A stretch of DNA of 64,000 nucleotides from Corbicula japonica (Eukaryota > Mollusca > Bivalvia > Venerida > Cyrenidae), in the NCBI GenBank assembly GCA_038501625.1, contig JAZAYU010000203.1:248001-312000 (forward strand). The letters run 5' to 3'. Position 1 is the stretch's first letter. Every line of letters begins with the position of its first letter. The translations under genes and the position numbers were made by a program. Shown one piece after another: positions 55,901-62,179 of the stretch. Under the pieces are notes generated by a model that had not been told where the DNA came from, did not search any database, and saw nothing but the letters and a program-made list of their open reading frames with translations.

Positions 55901-57760
55901 AATAAATCCAATTGTGAAACATATTTTAGAAACCCGAATTATAAAACGAGGAGAAAACATTTCGACAGGTTGATACAGTCAGACGATAAATACCATAGAA
56001 ACAAGAATGCGTTAATAGGATTTCGAATAAAAGTACCAAAGGATAAAAATTGGCAGTTTTTGTATACAGGATAGGTGCCTCGGTTACCATTTTCGGTATA
56101 GGTTGTTGATTATTTAGCCACTGTGTTTTCGGGTCCTTCTGGTTTCGGCTTGTGTCATGTACGAGGTACAGTCAGAAAGTTCCCGGACTGGTCCTTTTAA
56201 ACAAATTATTGACGTCGGATCCTCATAAAATTTAGCATGCATGTATTTCTATTTAAATCTAATATCAACAGCTATGAAAAGGTAGGTTTGAACAAGTATT
56301 TGAATTTATTTTTTCACATTTAGCATGTCCACAACCATAATACGGAGCACTTCAGAATTTGCCTTATTTTGCAATGAGATGACTACATTCTTTTTGAAGT
56401 TTCTCAAAATAAAAGCACCAAGACGTCTTTATTTTTCCGCACGACATCAACGGAACGTTACTAGCAAACAATTACAAAATTTTAGCGTGATCGGCTGAAG
56501 TATCGCCATTTTGTGAAGTATAATTTCCGCCGTGTAAAAATTCTGAAGCAAGAAAATGACAACGTTAATTGAACGTACGGAGCAGTGGACAGTAATTAAA
56601 TTCTCTGCGATGTCTTGTATGACCCCGACTGATACTTGGAAATTCATGAAACAGAAGGATGGTGTTATTAATTGTTCCAGGACTCTTGTGTTTGAGTGGC
56701 ACAAACGTTTCCGGAAAGGTAGGGCGGATATTGAGGATAATGCGCGAAGCGGAAGGCCGGGAAATGATGCGCGCATAGTCAAAAAGATTAAGGACGTCCT
56801 AGCAACTGATCGGCGCAATTCTCTAGATGATATTGCTTACACTGTCGGGCTGTGTCATGGAACTGTTCATAAAATAGTGACCCAGGACTTGAACACGAAT
56901 AAGGTATGTGCGCGCTGGGTTCCTCGTCTGCTGACAGATGAAATGAAAACAACCCTTGCAAACGTCATATGAACGTCACGACGTCGCGGAAGTGCTCCGT
57001 ACATGACATAGTGGGCTATTCTAATGGATCAGAAAACATGTTTATGTTTGTATATTTTACATATATTTATATGTTCTTGCAGTGGAATAGTTATATTTTT
57101 ATGTCATTTATTTAATTACTGAATCGTACGGAAAATAAAAAAGATATCATGACAGTCCTGGAACTTTTTGACTGTACCTCACAGTCAAATCTGTCTTCAA
57201 AGACCACTCAGGGGAAAGCCTTCAATTATCTTTGAAAGTAGGTGGTCTTTGTTCACATATGAATTTGTTCTTTAAATCGGTCAGTGGGACAAATTAAATG
57301 TGGTCTTTGTCCACATGAGTTGTTTGTTTACAGGTGGTCTTTGTCACAGGTTTGAGTGTATATAGCTGGGTTTCAGAATGTCGGTTATTCAAACTAAGTA
57401 CCAGCTCGTGCTTGAAGTAATGCCCGGATTACCACTTGGGGCCGGGTTATCATCGTTTATTAGGGAAAAGATTGAGGTCCATACCACACAGTATGCTCTC
57501 GAAGGAGATGATATGTGATTTTAAGCAATATAATAAATAATCAATGTTATTCTCAACAGGATAGCTGCTCACTGAAGGAAACCGAAGTATCTTATCATTC
57601 TGCTAACCAAGGTCAGAAGTGGATCGATACCAGTGTGTCAATTAGTGAGCAGAGTGTTCCAAAAGACTACAGAATAATCATCAAAGCGGACGTAGGGCCC
57701 AGCTTCACCGGAGATACTGCAATAGACGATTTATCAATCAATAACGGACATTGCACATAA
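31317..57760 (+). CDS. Secreted protein with three LU (Ly6/uPAR-like) repeats, one Ig domain and one MAM domain (580 aa)
   Basis: Twenty-one exons with GT-AG borders and matching phases join to 1743 nt (580 codons plus stop). Exons: 31317-31320, 33408-33452, 34130-34233, 34830-34901, 36593-36660, 38891-38943, 40018-40136, 40527-40598, 43483-43532, 44566-44615, 45311-45423, 48763-48834, 49351-49409, 50293-50342, 51956-51991, 52640-52792, 54158-54268, 54633-54782, 55639-55799, 57560-57760; the first holds only ATG plus one base. Residues 1-17 are a signal peptide. LU repeats span about 28-116, 128-213 and 225-311, each with 12 cysteines: C-x2-C, a central GC, then SRCC-x4/5-CN. A Pro/Ser linker (311-322) leads to an Ig domain (324-410; MICDV, FNWTKE, DAGTYVC) and a MAM domain (412-580; [27 protein letters not shown]). 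No C-terminal membrane or GPI segment is seen. These domains serve adhesion or recognition outside cells. I count 20 listed exons plus possible 5'UTR exons; the first exon is the least certain. Confidence 0.85.
31800..31960 (+). repeat. Dispersed family A copy
   Basis: First hairpin kept with a G-T wobble (GGCTC/GGGCC); the second hairpin is degraded. Confidence 0.7.
31985..32130 (+). repeat. Family A tail and second short copy
   Basis: AACAGTATTG...GGGGCGACTTTTTACTGCCGC tail, followed by another short lead (GTGAAAGCAACTGAACACG). Confidence 0.55.
32520..32690 (-). repeat. Dispersed family A copy, inverted
   Basis: Reverse orientation, from the TTGCG/CTCAA region to the AACTTTAAACGCC lead. 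Confidence 0.7.
32790..33045 (+). repeat. Dispersed family A copy with alternative tail
   Basis: Lead, shortened first hairpin, GGGCAGTAATGGAAATGCAT hairpin, then the CAGTACTGATTGAATTCACGG tail also seen at 32001 and 40889. Confidence 0.75.
33408..33452 (+). CDS. LU-Ig-MAM gene, exon 2 (signal peptide core)
   Basis: Acceptor TTCTTTTTGCAG, donor GAAG|GTATAT, phase 1 to 1. Encodes [14 protein letters not shown], a hydrophobic signal core placed directly before the first cysteine-rich repeat. Confidence 0.7.
34130..34233 (+). CDS. LU repeat 1, exon a
   Basis: Acceptor TTTTTTCAG, donor CCAG|GTATTG. Encodes the NTT sequon, the CRYC pair and two further cysteines (GEC, VKC). Phase 1 to 0. Confidence 0.85.
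34385..34612 (+). repeat. tRNA-derived SINE, copy 1
   Basis: A 5' block (GGCGGCCGTAAAATGTCTCC, GATGATAACGTATATCAGGG) leads to a tRNA-like part with A box GGTTAGCTCAATTAG and B box region GGTTTTGCTCCC. Related copies lie at 42350, 42465 and 54815. Confidence 0.65.
34830..34901 (+). CDS. LU repeat 1, exon b
   Basis: 72 nt, acceptor TATTTGCAG, donor AAC|GTAAGC, phase 0 to 0. Encodes ECYMEEF to SGCRSRN. Confidence 0.85.
34902..36592 (+). other. Intron between LU1 exons b and c
   Basis: AT-rich; contains one TGACGTCA palindrome (35751) and a diverged unit of the repeat that follows exon c (35700-35830). Antisense open frames at 35132-35455 and 35785-35970 have no recognisable content. Confidence 0.6.
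36593..36660 (+). CDS. LU repeat 1, exon c
   Basis: Acceptor TATATTTTTAG, donor CTCTAG|GTAAAT, phase 0 to 2. Encodes QCHGATPLL, a basic GRKRRGD turn and LISCS. It matches exons at 43483 and 49351 in position and ending. Confidence 0.8.
36820..36852. repeat. Perfect palindrome, also at 37240-37270
   Basis: TTATCTTTTCCC followed by its exact reverse complement GGGAAAAGATAA with TA between; present once in each copy of the 417-bp duplication. Confidence 0.8.
37035..37192. repeat. Long hairpin element, copy 1
   Basis: Arms of about 65 bp run from GTATCTTGCATG to CATGCAAGATAC, passing through AACTGTTTTGGCGGGAAC and GTTCCCGCAAAACAGTT, with the apex at TCGTCAGAGCCTC. Confidence 0.85.
37452..37610. 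repeat. Long hairpin element, copy 2
   Basis: Same arms as 37035-37192, with the apex CTCGGCAGAGCCTCG. Confidence 0.85.
38297..38455. repeat. Long hairpin element with different arms
   Basis: Arms from AGTATCATTCA through GATTGCGTGATCCGGCC and GGGCGGTA to their reverse complements. The apex is CGAGGCTCTGCCGAG, the exact reverse complement of the apex at 37452-37610. Confidence 0.8.
38690..38875 (-). repeat. Dispersed family A copy, inverted
   Basis: From the tail side to the AACTATGAAAGCC lead; read on its own strand, the first stem keeps pairing through wobble changes (CAGGTTC/GGGCCTG). Confidence 0.7.
38891..38943 (+). CDS. LU repeat 1, exon d
   Basis: Acceptor TGTTTTCCAG, donor AATG|GTACGA, phase 2 to 1. 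Encodes CCDKNDDCN and LLCGIS, the closing CC-x5-CN signature of the LU fold. Confidence 0.87.
39080..39400 (+). repeat. Dispersed family B copy, diverged
   Basis: Start block (ATGCATATCAGGGATAGCC), GGAAGAAAATAGAG, a mutated hairpin region and CCCCAACAGGTTCTC; a further 5' fragment lies at 39745-39810. Confidence 0.65.
40018..40136 (+). CDS. LU repeat 2, exon a
   Basis: Acceptor TTTCTTTTCAAAG, donor AGAG|GTACCA, phase 1 to 0. Encodes a Ser/Thr-rich lead, CKRC, AEC and VWC. Confidence 0.85.
40527..40598 (+). CDS. LU repeat 2, exon b
   Basis: 72 nt, acceptor TTACTTTCAG, donor GAT|GTAAGG. Encodes SCFMEES to GGCKSKD. Confidence 0.85.
40740..40960 (+). repeat. Dispersed family A copy with alternative tail
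   Basis: GAACGTTGAAAGCCACCGAA lead, broken first hairpin, and the CAGTACTGATTGAACGTACG tail. Confidence 0.65.
41190..42110 (+). repeat. Family B copy split by an insertion
   Basis: The left part is at about 41215-41290 (TTACTGCCTTGGAACTGTCAG) and the right part at about 41975-42110 (ACAAGGTTCAAGGGTGCACC). The roughly 690 bp between them begin and end with near-complementary GGACCCACTACACTCCTCCCC / GAGGATTGTAGTGGGACC sequences, so the insert has its own terminal inverted repeats. Confidence 0.7.
42350..42430 (+). repeat. tRNA-like SINE head, copy 2
   Basis: CCCGGTTAGCTCAATGGGTAG (A box) and GGGTTCGCTCCCAGGTAG (B box region) are well kept. Confidence 0.7.
42465..42660 (+). repeat. tRNA-derived SINE, copy 3
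   Basis: Full 5' block, then GGTTAGTTTAATTGGTTGCG; the B box is deleted just before AGATAGAGGCAAT. Confidence 0.65.
42675..43360 (-). repeat. Family B, long copy
   Basis: Reverse orientation. The 3' extension (GCTCTGCAGGCCTGGTGAT, AAGCTCGATTTGTTTC) is shared with 47770-48060 and 59490-59600, so the full element is longer than the core copies. The start block is at 43320-43360. Confidence 0.7.
43483..43532 (+). CDS. LU repeat 2, exon c
   Basis: Acceptor ATTATTTTTCAG, donor TCAAG|GTAATA, phase 0 to 2. Encodes [16 protein letters not shown]. Confidence 0.85.
43641..43671. repeat. C-rich simple repeat
   Basis: CCACCCCCACCCC-type microsatellite. Confidence 0.9.
44566..44615 (+). CDS. LU repeat 2, exon d
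   Basis: Acceptor CAATAAATAG, donor GAAG|GTATGT, phase 2 to 1. Encodes [16 protein letters not shown]. The donor is the first of many copies in the minisatellite that follows. Confidence 0.87.
44605..45205. repeat. 21-bp minisatellite reiterating a splice donor
   Basis: Units of AATCAGAAGGTATGTGTAGAT with variants, about 28 in all. A block of about 200 bp is present twice (roughly 44650-44850 and 44850-45060), a higher-order duplication. The long minus-strand open frame across it exists because 21 is a multiple of three. Confidence 0.9.
45276..45308. repeat. GTT microsatellite before LU3 exon a
   Basis: About nine GTT units ending in the TTTTCAG acceptor, so they also serve as the pyrimidine tract. 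Confidence 0.9.
45311..45423 (+). CDS. LU repeat 3, exon a
   Basis: Acceptor TTGTTTTCAG, donor AGAG|GTTAAA, phase 1 to 0. Encodes CKFC, RNC, ALC and an NRT sequon. Confidence 0.83.
45590..46235. repeat. 42-bp minisatellite
   Basis: About 15 units built on GATACGCTGTGTTCAGTCAC and TTGCCTTTGGCGTTGC; the last five are almost identical, the first diverged. Open frames on both strands across it are accidental. Confidence 0.9.
46500..46765 (+). repeat. Dispersed degenerate repeat
   Basis: Words TTCATGAAACTTTTTGAAT, TTAGGTCAAGGTCACATTTG and GAGTTATGCCC, ending in TTCAACTGAACACCCATCTAG. I recognise the general form from bivalve intergenic repeats. Confidence 0.5.
47024..48575. repeat. Cluster of rearranged family B copies
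   Basis: A diverged plus-strand copy (47024-47285), a minus 5' part (47473-47590), a minus long copy whose 3' extension is at 47770-48060 and core at 48060-48185, a plus 5' fragment (48195-48262), and two minus start blocks (48263-48450 and 48470-48575). Nested insertion or rearrangement explains the order. The open frame at 47908-48342 is accidental. Confidence 0.7.
48763..48834 (+). CDS. LU repeat 3, exon b
   Basis: 72 nt, acceptor AAATTGTAG, donor ACAG|GTAAAG, phase 0 to 0. Encodes ACYVDEV to AGCRHKQ. Confidence 0.85.
49005..49270 (+). repeat. Dispersed family C copy with perfect hairpin
   Basis: Shares TTATCAGTTTCCATTACCTC, GGCGGCAGTATAT and TATACGGAT words with 53575-53760 and 54415-54620. 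Inside it, 20-bp arms at 49148-49167 and 49195-49214 are exact reverse complements. Confidence 0.7.
49351..49409 (+). CDS. LU repeat 3, exon c
   Basis: Acceptor TCTTATTAG, donor TCAAG|GTATCT, phase 0 to 2. Encodes MCPASST, a GRKRD turn and VACS. Confidence 0.83.
49680..49905 (+). repeat. Dispersed family A copy, diverged
   Basis: GAGAACTTTTAAAGCCACCG lead, partial first hairpin, and the tail words CCAATAAACAGTACAATTTC and GCGGTATTGTCAGATTATT. Confidence 0.7.
50189..50251 (+). pseudogene. Orphan copy of LU exon b
   Basis: Reads [19 protein letters not shown] in frame and then a stop. It closely matches LU3 exon b at 48763, but lies between LU3 exons c and d, lacks an acceptor AG at the homologous place, and has TAG where the exon continues. 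It is a decayed duplicate. Confidence 0.75.
50293..50342 (+). CDS. LU repeat 3, exon d
   Basis: Acceptor TAACATTGCAG, donor AATG|GTAGTA, phase 2 to 1, same length as LU2 exon d. Encodes CCDWGDMCN and LICGIN. Confidence 0.87.
50640..51435. repeat. About 41-bp minisatellite, interrupted
   Basis: About ten units of GAGTCTCAATGTATGGTAAT plus TCTTACGAATTTGTGCTCAAT at 50640-51075, then 290 bp of other sequence, then two more units at 51368-51435. Confidence 0.88.
51956..51991 (+). CDS. LU-Ig-MAM gene, linker exon
   Basis: 36 nt, acceptor GTTTTTCAG, donor CCAG|GTACCA, phase 1 to 1. Encodes [11 protein letters not shown], a flexible Ser/Pro linker between LU3 and the Ig domain. Skipping it would keep the frame. 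Confidence 0.65.
52040..52285 (+). repeat. Dispersed family A copy
   Basis: Lead, CAGGTTC/GAACCTG first hairpin, second hairpin with GGGCAGTAATGG, and tail through GCGATATTTTCAGATTA. A family B 5' fragment follows (52290-52510). Confidence 0.75.
52640..52792 (+). CDS. Ig domain, exon a
   Basis: Acceptor TTATATCAG, donor CTAATG|GTGACA, phase 1 to 1. Encodes the A-C' strands with the first Cys (MICDV) and core Trp (FNWTKE). The donor was chosen over an earlier AATG|GTTTTT because it gives a normal 32-residue Trp-to-Cys spacing. Confidence 0.8.
52937..53200 (+). repeat. GA microsatellite and family B fragment with altered hairpin
   Basis: About 22 GA units (52937-52980) replace the purine tract of family B. 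The hairpin that follows (53006-53033) reads CCAGCGGCAAA/TTTGCCGCTGG instead of CAGTGGCAA/TTGCCACTG: both strands changed together. Confidence 0.75.
53575..53760 (+). repeat. Dispersed family C copy
   Basis: GTTATCAGTTTGTTACCTCAC, GGTGGCAGTATAT and TTGCATGGTTGGCTAGGTTC words shared with 54415-54620. Confidence 0.65.
54031..54115 (+). pseudogene. Decayed copy of the Ig exon a end and its flank
   Basis: AACGGCTCAATGGTT and GCTAAGTATTTGCC align with AACGGATGCAATGGTT and GCTAAACATTTGCC at 52770-52825. It has no good acceptor and is not needed for the frame. Confidence 0.45.
54158..54268 (+). CDS. Ig domain, exon b
   Basis: Acceptor ACATATATTTAAG, donor ACTG|GTAAGT, phase 1 to 1. Encodes [18 protein letters not shown] with the second Cys, and a G strand ending VKIT. 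Confidence 0.85.
54415..54620 (+). repeat. Dispersed family C copy
   Basis: TTACCTCCCTTGATTG, ATACGGATGGTATGTACTG and GGTTGACTAGGTGCGG words; it ends just before the MAM exon. Confidence 0.65.
54633..54782 (+). CDS. MAM domain, exon a
   Basis: Acceptor GTGATTTCCAG, donor ACAG|GTAGAG, phase 1 to 1. Encodes [22 protein letters not shown] and TGPDNDHT, the classic N-terminal MAM block. Confidence 0.92.
54815..55040 (-). repeat. tRNA-derived SINE, copy 4
   Basis: Reverse orientation; B box GGTTCGCTCCC and A box GGTTAGCTCAATTGG, followed by the common 5' block up to GGCGGCCG. Confidence 0.7.
55639..55799 (+). CDS. MAM domain, exon b
   Basis: Acceptor TTTATTCAAG, donor CCAG|GTAGTT, phase 1 to 0. 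Encodes [28 protein letters not shown] and LFVYLQ. Confidence 0.92.
56169..57174 (+). mobile_element. Internally deleted mariner-type transposon
   Basis: Terminal inverted repeats CAGTCAGAAAGTTCCCGGACTG and, at the other end, the complement of CAGTCAAAAAGTTCCAGGACTG, each flanked by TA. It sits in the intron before the last MAM exon. The element has only the N-terminal part of a mariner transposase, so it cannot move on its own. Confidence 0.88.
56556..56972 (+). pseudogene. Truncated mariner transposase (138 codons)
   Basis: N-terminal helix-turn-helix region of mariner type: [27 protein letters not shown], a second HTH ([18 protein letters not shown]) and [15 protein letters not shown]. 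The family then continues into a DDD catalytic domain, which is missing here: after LANVI comes a stop and non-coding sequence. Confidence 0.9.
57560..57760 (+). CDS. MAM domain, exon c (last coding exon)
   Basis: Acceptor ATTCTCAACAG, phase 0. Encodes [20 protein letters not shown] and [15 protein letters not shown], then the stop, so the protein ends right after the MAM domain. Confidence 0.92.
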   Translation, partial: DSCSLKETEVSYHSANQGQKWIDTSVSISEQSVPKDYRIIIKADVGPSFTGDTAIDDLSINNGHCT

Positions 57761-57838
57761 CGTTCAAAGGCCAAATGGCATTAGCTGCACATATAATATG
57801 TACATCATTGTGCTCTTTAATGTTTTTCAAACCAAATA

Positions 57839-57844
57839 ATTAAA
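57839..57844 (+). promoter_or_regulatory. Possible polyadenylation signal of the LU-Ig-MAM gene
   Basis: ATTAAA about 80 bases after the stop; a common variant signal, weak evidence. Confidence 0.35.
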
Positions 57845-57929
57845 ATATTATAAACAAGAAATATCTTTAAAAAAAAGATAAACGGCGTTGATGGAAAAGA
57901 GTTTTATGTATAAGAAGAAATATAGAGCG

Positions 57930-59090
57930 GGGATTCAGACTCAATGTAGTAATTTTATTTTACTTGTAATAGCAGTTGACGAACCATCCCTGTCTTCTTA
58001 GTATGGCCTAGGGATTAAGCGACCGAGTCATGGAAACCCCATAACTTCATTGAAAGTGTCTGTCCGAAAAAATGTTGTTGCAACAATTTCGTCTGGTGAT
58101 AATACGTCGATTAAGGAAGCAATGTCTTACATTAGGTCTTGATTTACATTTGTTCAGTTTCAGTAAAATACCTCTTGTATAGTTAGAACTCAAGATGTTC
58201 TTGAAATATAATAAATAAAAATAATAACAACTTGTTACAAGAGCGAAATCTACCAACTTTTATGTTAATTATGTTTTTAAAAAGTGATCCTACCGAGTAT
58301 TGAACCCGGGGCCCTCCGCTCGTGAGGCGAGTGCGCTAAGCATTACACCAAAGAACATTTTTGTTTATGGGCTTGAAATTAACAATCAGTATCAAATGAA
58401 CTAGAATTGGAACCAGAAAGAACTAGAAATATCTGCACCTTTCTGTCGTTGTACACTGTGTATTGTACGAAAGTGTTTACCTGACTCCCATGAATATACC
58501 ATATAAAATCGTATTTAAGCCACCAAGTGACTTAACTGGTTATTTATTCCATAAATATGTTTCTCTTCGATACAATTATCGCTTTTAAAAACAAAAAAGT
58601 CCGAACATGTAAGTGCCAGGTTAATACTAACGCACAATATAAAGATCGTAACGGTAATCGTAAAAAAAAACACCCAATAACAACCAATCGAAATAATCTA
58701 TTTGATTTTCCCGCTGCATAATAAGTTTTACTTACAACATTTAATTGGTAGAAAAACTAGGTCAAAAGTGAGCTTAGACAGCTAACGCCGAAAAAAACAC
58801 GAGAGATGAAATATAGACATAAATGTCTGTGATGGCATGTACGCATATACACAAAACAAAAAGAAGAGAAGAAAGTTGTTTGGCTGGTCATATTTTCATA
58901 TTTCTAAAAACACTCGTCATTTTAGTGTAATAACGTTACAACTTATTCTTATTTCAATGGTACTTATACAGTTATTGCACTAACTGCTCGGGCGGTTTAT
59001 ATTATTGACATATATACAGTTCTTACTAATTTTACACCAGATGATTCTGTCTCAGAAAAGTCTTCGGTTACCTACCAGTTTGACTTGACA
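57930..59090. other. Intergenic stretch
   Basis: No exon is supported. It contains the tRNA-like pseudogene at 58286-58352. Confidence 0.5.
58286..58352 (-). pseudogene. tRNA-Val(CAC)-like pseudogene or SINE head
   Basis: On the minus strand: GGTGTAATGCTTAGCGC (A box and D arm), an anticodon arm with CTCACGA in the loop, and CCGGGTTCAATACTCGG (T arm, B box). The order and sequence resemble tRNA-Val(CAC). The acceptor ends do not pair, so it is not a working gene. Confidence 0.6.
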
Positions 59091-59099
59091 GTAACATAA

Positions 59100-59600
59100 A
59101 AAGTGAAATATGCATATCAGGAATCGCCACACTCACAAAACACAGCCTCCTCATGGAGCGAAGAAGAAGAAAGGAAAAGATAGCATGTGTTTCTAAGTAT
59201 GTCAATTCAAATAAGACACCACAAACAATTAACTAAAAAAAGAACCATTCGGTTTTCCGCCTTGGAACACTCAGTGGCAAAATAATTTGCCACTGGGGGT
59301 TTAAACCAGGTTCTAAGGTGCACCAACCTCACACTTGCCCCAACAGGTTCTCATATCGACAAACAAATACAAGTTGTCTTAGTGAAATAACTCCAATTCA
59401 CCCATCAGCTCATCAATGTTGCATGAAAAAAAGCACACAAACATATAAAACATAAGAAACTAATAGCATTGCAAATCCTAAGAGGCGGGTACTCCATCAT
59501 CTTACCGAGACCAGAGCTCCTGATTCAAATCAGCAAGAACACGATAACATGGATAAAAAGACAAATCGAGCTTCTAGGTTGTTATACAAGATTTCCCCAT
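59100..59600 (+). repeat. Family B, longest plus-strand copy
   Basis: Start block, purine tract, CAGTGGCAA/TTGCCACTG hairpin (about 59271-59297), GGTTTAAACCAGG, CAACAGGTTCTC, TCACCCATCAGCTCA, then the 3' extension with GAGACCAGAGC and AAATCGAGCTTCTAGG. Confidence 0.8.
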
Positions 59601-59788
59601 AAGCTACTATTACTAGAATATTGTTTGCAAAATTGTCCAGTATGCGATCGGTTGATTATCCGGAAAAACTTGTATATGTTTTTGTTCATATAAGATTGTT
59701 GATACCACCAAGTTTTTCAGTGGAACTAAACTTTTAAGGTATAAATTTAATCAATACAAAAACAAGATGGACAAACAAAAAGCATATA

Positions 59789-60592
59789 CACTGAAACCCC
59801 TTTAAACCGGACGAGGTCGGGACCGGACCAAATTTCCAGTTTAAAGGGGTTTGCGGACTAAAGGGGTTTTGACAACTGGACAAGATTTCAACCTTTCTTT
59901 CTAAATGTGGACAATTTGATCTATATTTTATACAGAATTGCATTAATCAGTTATAATAAATAATGGTCTCTTCAGCTTTTAACTAACACAAGTTAAATGC
60001 ATTATTTCATAACAAGAAAATGATCATCACACTTTCTCCCTAAGATATTTAAAAATAAAAAAAAAGTTCATGAAATTTTTACAAAAATGATTCATATTAA
60101 TTGAGTGTTGAAGGAGAACTCCTTGAAACAAATACACTAGCCCAATGCAAAATATCACACATGTCCTAATTTAAACAAAAAACACATTCAATAAACCTCT
60201 GCAGTTTGTTGTCATAGCAATTATGACATGCACTAGCCATGCACAAATTCATAAAGGTGAGAATAAATCAACTTTCTATGACAATATTGATCAAATTCAT
60301 TTACTGTGTACATGTATTTTTAAATGAAATTCAAATTTTCCATTCTTTAATGGACCGTACTTGTTCATGCTAACATGAAAAATGTTATAAAGACTTTTAT
60401 CTTGTCCGTTTAAAGGGGTGTTTTCTAATGGAAAAATCGAATTTGGGTCATAATTCTTGTCCGGTTTCCTGAATAAAGGGGTTTCCGGATTAAAGGGGTG
60501 ATTTGTATAGTAAAAAGTTTGGGACCGGACGATTTGTCCGGTTTAAAGGGGTTTCCGGATTAACGGGGTTCCGGTTTAAAGGGGTTTCAGTG
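59789..60592. mobile_element. Non-autonomous TIR element, possibly pogo-like, 804 bp
   Basis: Ends are CACTGAAACCCCTTTAAACC and its exact reverse complement, each flanked by a TA. The right side holds four further copies of the AAAGGGGTTTCCGG word (60470-60590) and the left side two. No transposase frame. The TA target and CAC...GTG-like ends fit the Tc1/mariner superfamily; I suggest the pogo branch. Confidence 0.85.
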
Positions 60593-60984
60593 TACAGTAC
60601 ATGTGAAACAATTACATAAACACATCTATTAGCATCGTGATTCCTCCGAGTTTTTTATGTACACTTGTGCTATAGAGAAACACATACAATTAAAGTCTGC
60701 TGAATCATTCGATTCACTGAATTGAAGATAAATGAAGTAAATCGGAGATAATTCAATTCAAACAACTAACTTTCTAATTAAGGGATCCCCGAAAGGACTC
60801 ATGCGATCTTTTGAAAATTTATTATGTTTATTCGACGTCTCTTTTAGATTTTTTTTTTGCAATCGGCGAATATCTTTAAATGTTTCCATAGCATATTATT
60901 CGTATGCTGTTTTGCAGATACTTATGATTTACTAATATGAAGAGATGTATTTTTTCATGAAATACTGCGTTTGTTCTTTTCAAA

Positions 60985-61071
60985 ATGAAAATTATTAATA
61001 TCGCGGTTGTGATTTTGATTTCGTTTGGATTTCAAGAAATTGTTTACAATCAATTTATAAAAAGGACCACT
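60985..61071 (+). CDS. Candidate signal-peptide exon
   Basis: ATG opens MKIINIAVVILISFGFQ, a good signal peptide. The only donor that gives the phase needed by the next exon is ACTG|GTCGTT, leaving an unusually short 44-base intron, so the join is doubtful. Confidence 0.35.
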
Positions 61072-61115
61072 GGTCGTTTATCATGTATCTAAACTTGAAG
61101 TTTGCCTTTTATCAG

Positions 61116-61324
61116 ACAAAAGCTTTTTGTCGCTAGTCGAAAGGTCCATTAACCAATGTGCCGAGGAATGGTTTCTGAGACCACCATGCATGGCTATGGA
61201 ATATGAACGAAGCTTTAAGATTTGTGAATTCCTGGAATTCGCTAGAACTGAAACCGTACCTAGGAGCAGACAAAACAAAGCTTGTGTTTATCTGAGGAAA
61301 TCCGAAATGACAGTTCAAAATCAA
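61116..61324 (+). CDS. Candidate PAN/apple-type domain exon of an unknown secreted protein
   Basis: Acceptor GCCTTTTATCAG and donor AATCAA|GTATGT frame 209 nt, phase 1 to 0. The reading frame has RSINQCAEEW, PPCMAMEY, FKICEFLE and KACVYLRK, a cysteine pattern like PAN/apple domains, which bind proteins or sugars outside cells. No downstream partner exon is identified within the window; the gene probably continues past its end. Confidence 0.5.
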
Positions 61325-62179
61325 GTATGTCTACATCTATTTATTTTTCTTCACATTAAATTATAGGTAAAACTTAGTGCTAATCAAAACCTTGAAAAAT
61401 TATTATAATAAAATTTTACAAGAAGACAAGATTTATTTCAAAGACTAACTTAAACATGTAACTGCTATCGTCAAATATTCAAATTAGACAATCCATATGA
61501 CTATGAGTTTCCAGGAAGTTTGACGTACATTCTTGAAAGAATGTCATACAAATAAGCAGACGACATTTTCTTTGCATACAGCAGTACAGATATTTATAAG
61601 TGGTTGTCCTACGTTTTTATCAAATAATAGCGCTAAAAACTTTACTTAAATAAAATTATCCGAACATCTCTTCCTTATAAATGGTAATTGGGCGCTCCTA
61701 TCGAAGAATTTGCTAAGAAAATAAACCTTATTATTTAACTAACATTACATTGCTCTAAAGGAATCCTCTTTGTGGAAAACTTTCATTCGAACCGTATGAT
61801 GTTAATATTTTGATAGATAGGTAAGTGATAAGTTACAACAGAAATGAATTTAAATGTATGACATTGTACATTTTACGAAAGTGTGTAAAAATACATCGTA
61901 AAATCATGTTGATATCAAAGTTCATTTTTAATTGTGCTTACATCAGCTTATTTAATTATCGACTTTTATTGTTGTTGTTTTTGAAAAGATATATTTGTGA
62001 TTGTAAAATAGTGTCTTCGATATTTTGATGTCTCACACATTTGATGACGTCGTGAACTAAAGCATTGTTTAATATACATTTCGCTCAGTGTAATATTTAA
62101 AGAAATACTAAAGTTAATATGTGTAACAAAAATGCAAACTGCTTACCGCAAACTTAACAAGAGTGCCAAAATGCCACAA
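61325..62179. other. AT-rich stretch, probably intron or intergenic
   Basis: No further exon recognised. Confidence 0.4.

Noticed and set aside
58286..58352. Functional tRNA-Val gene
   Set aside because: The acceptor stem does not pair, so only a pseudogene or SINE head is supported.
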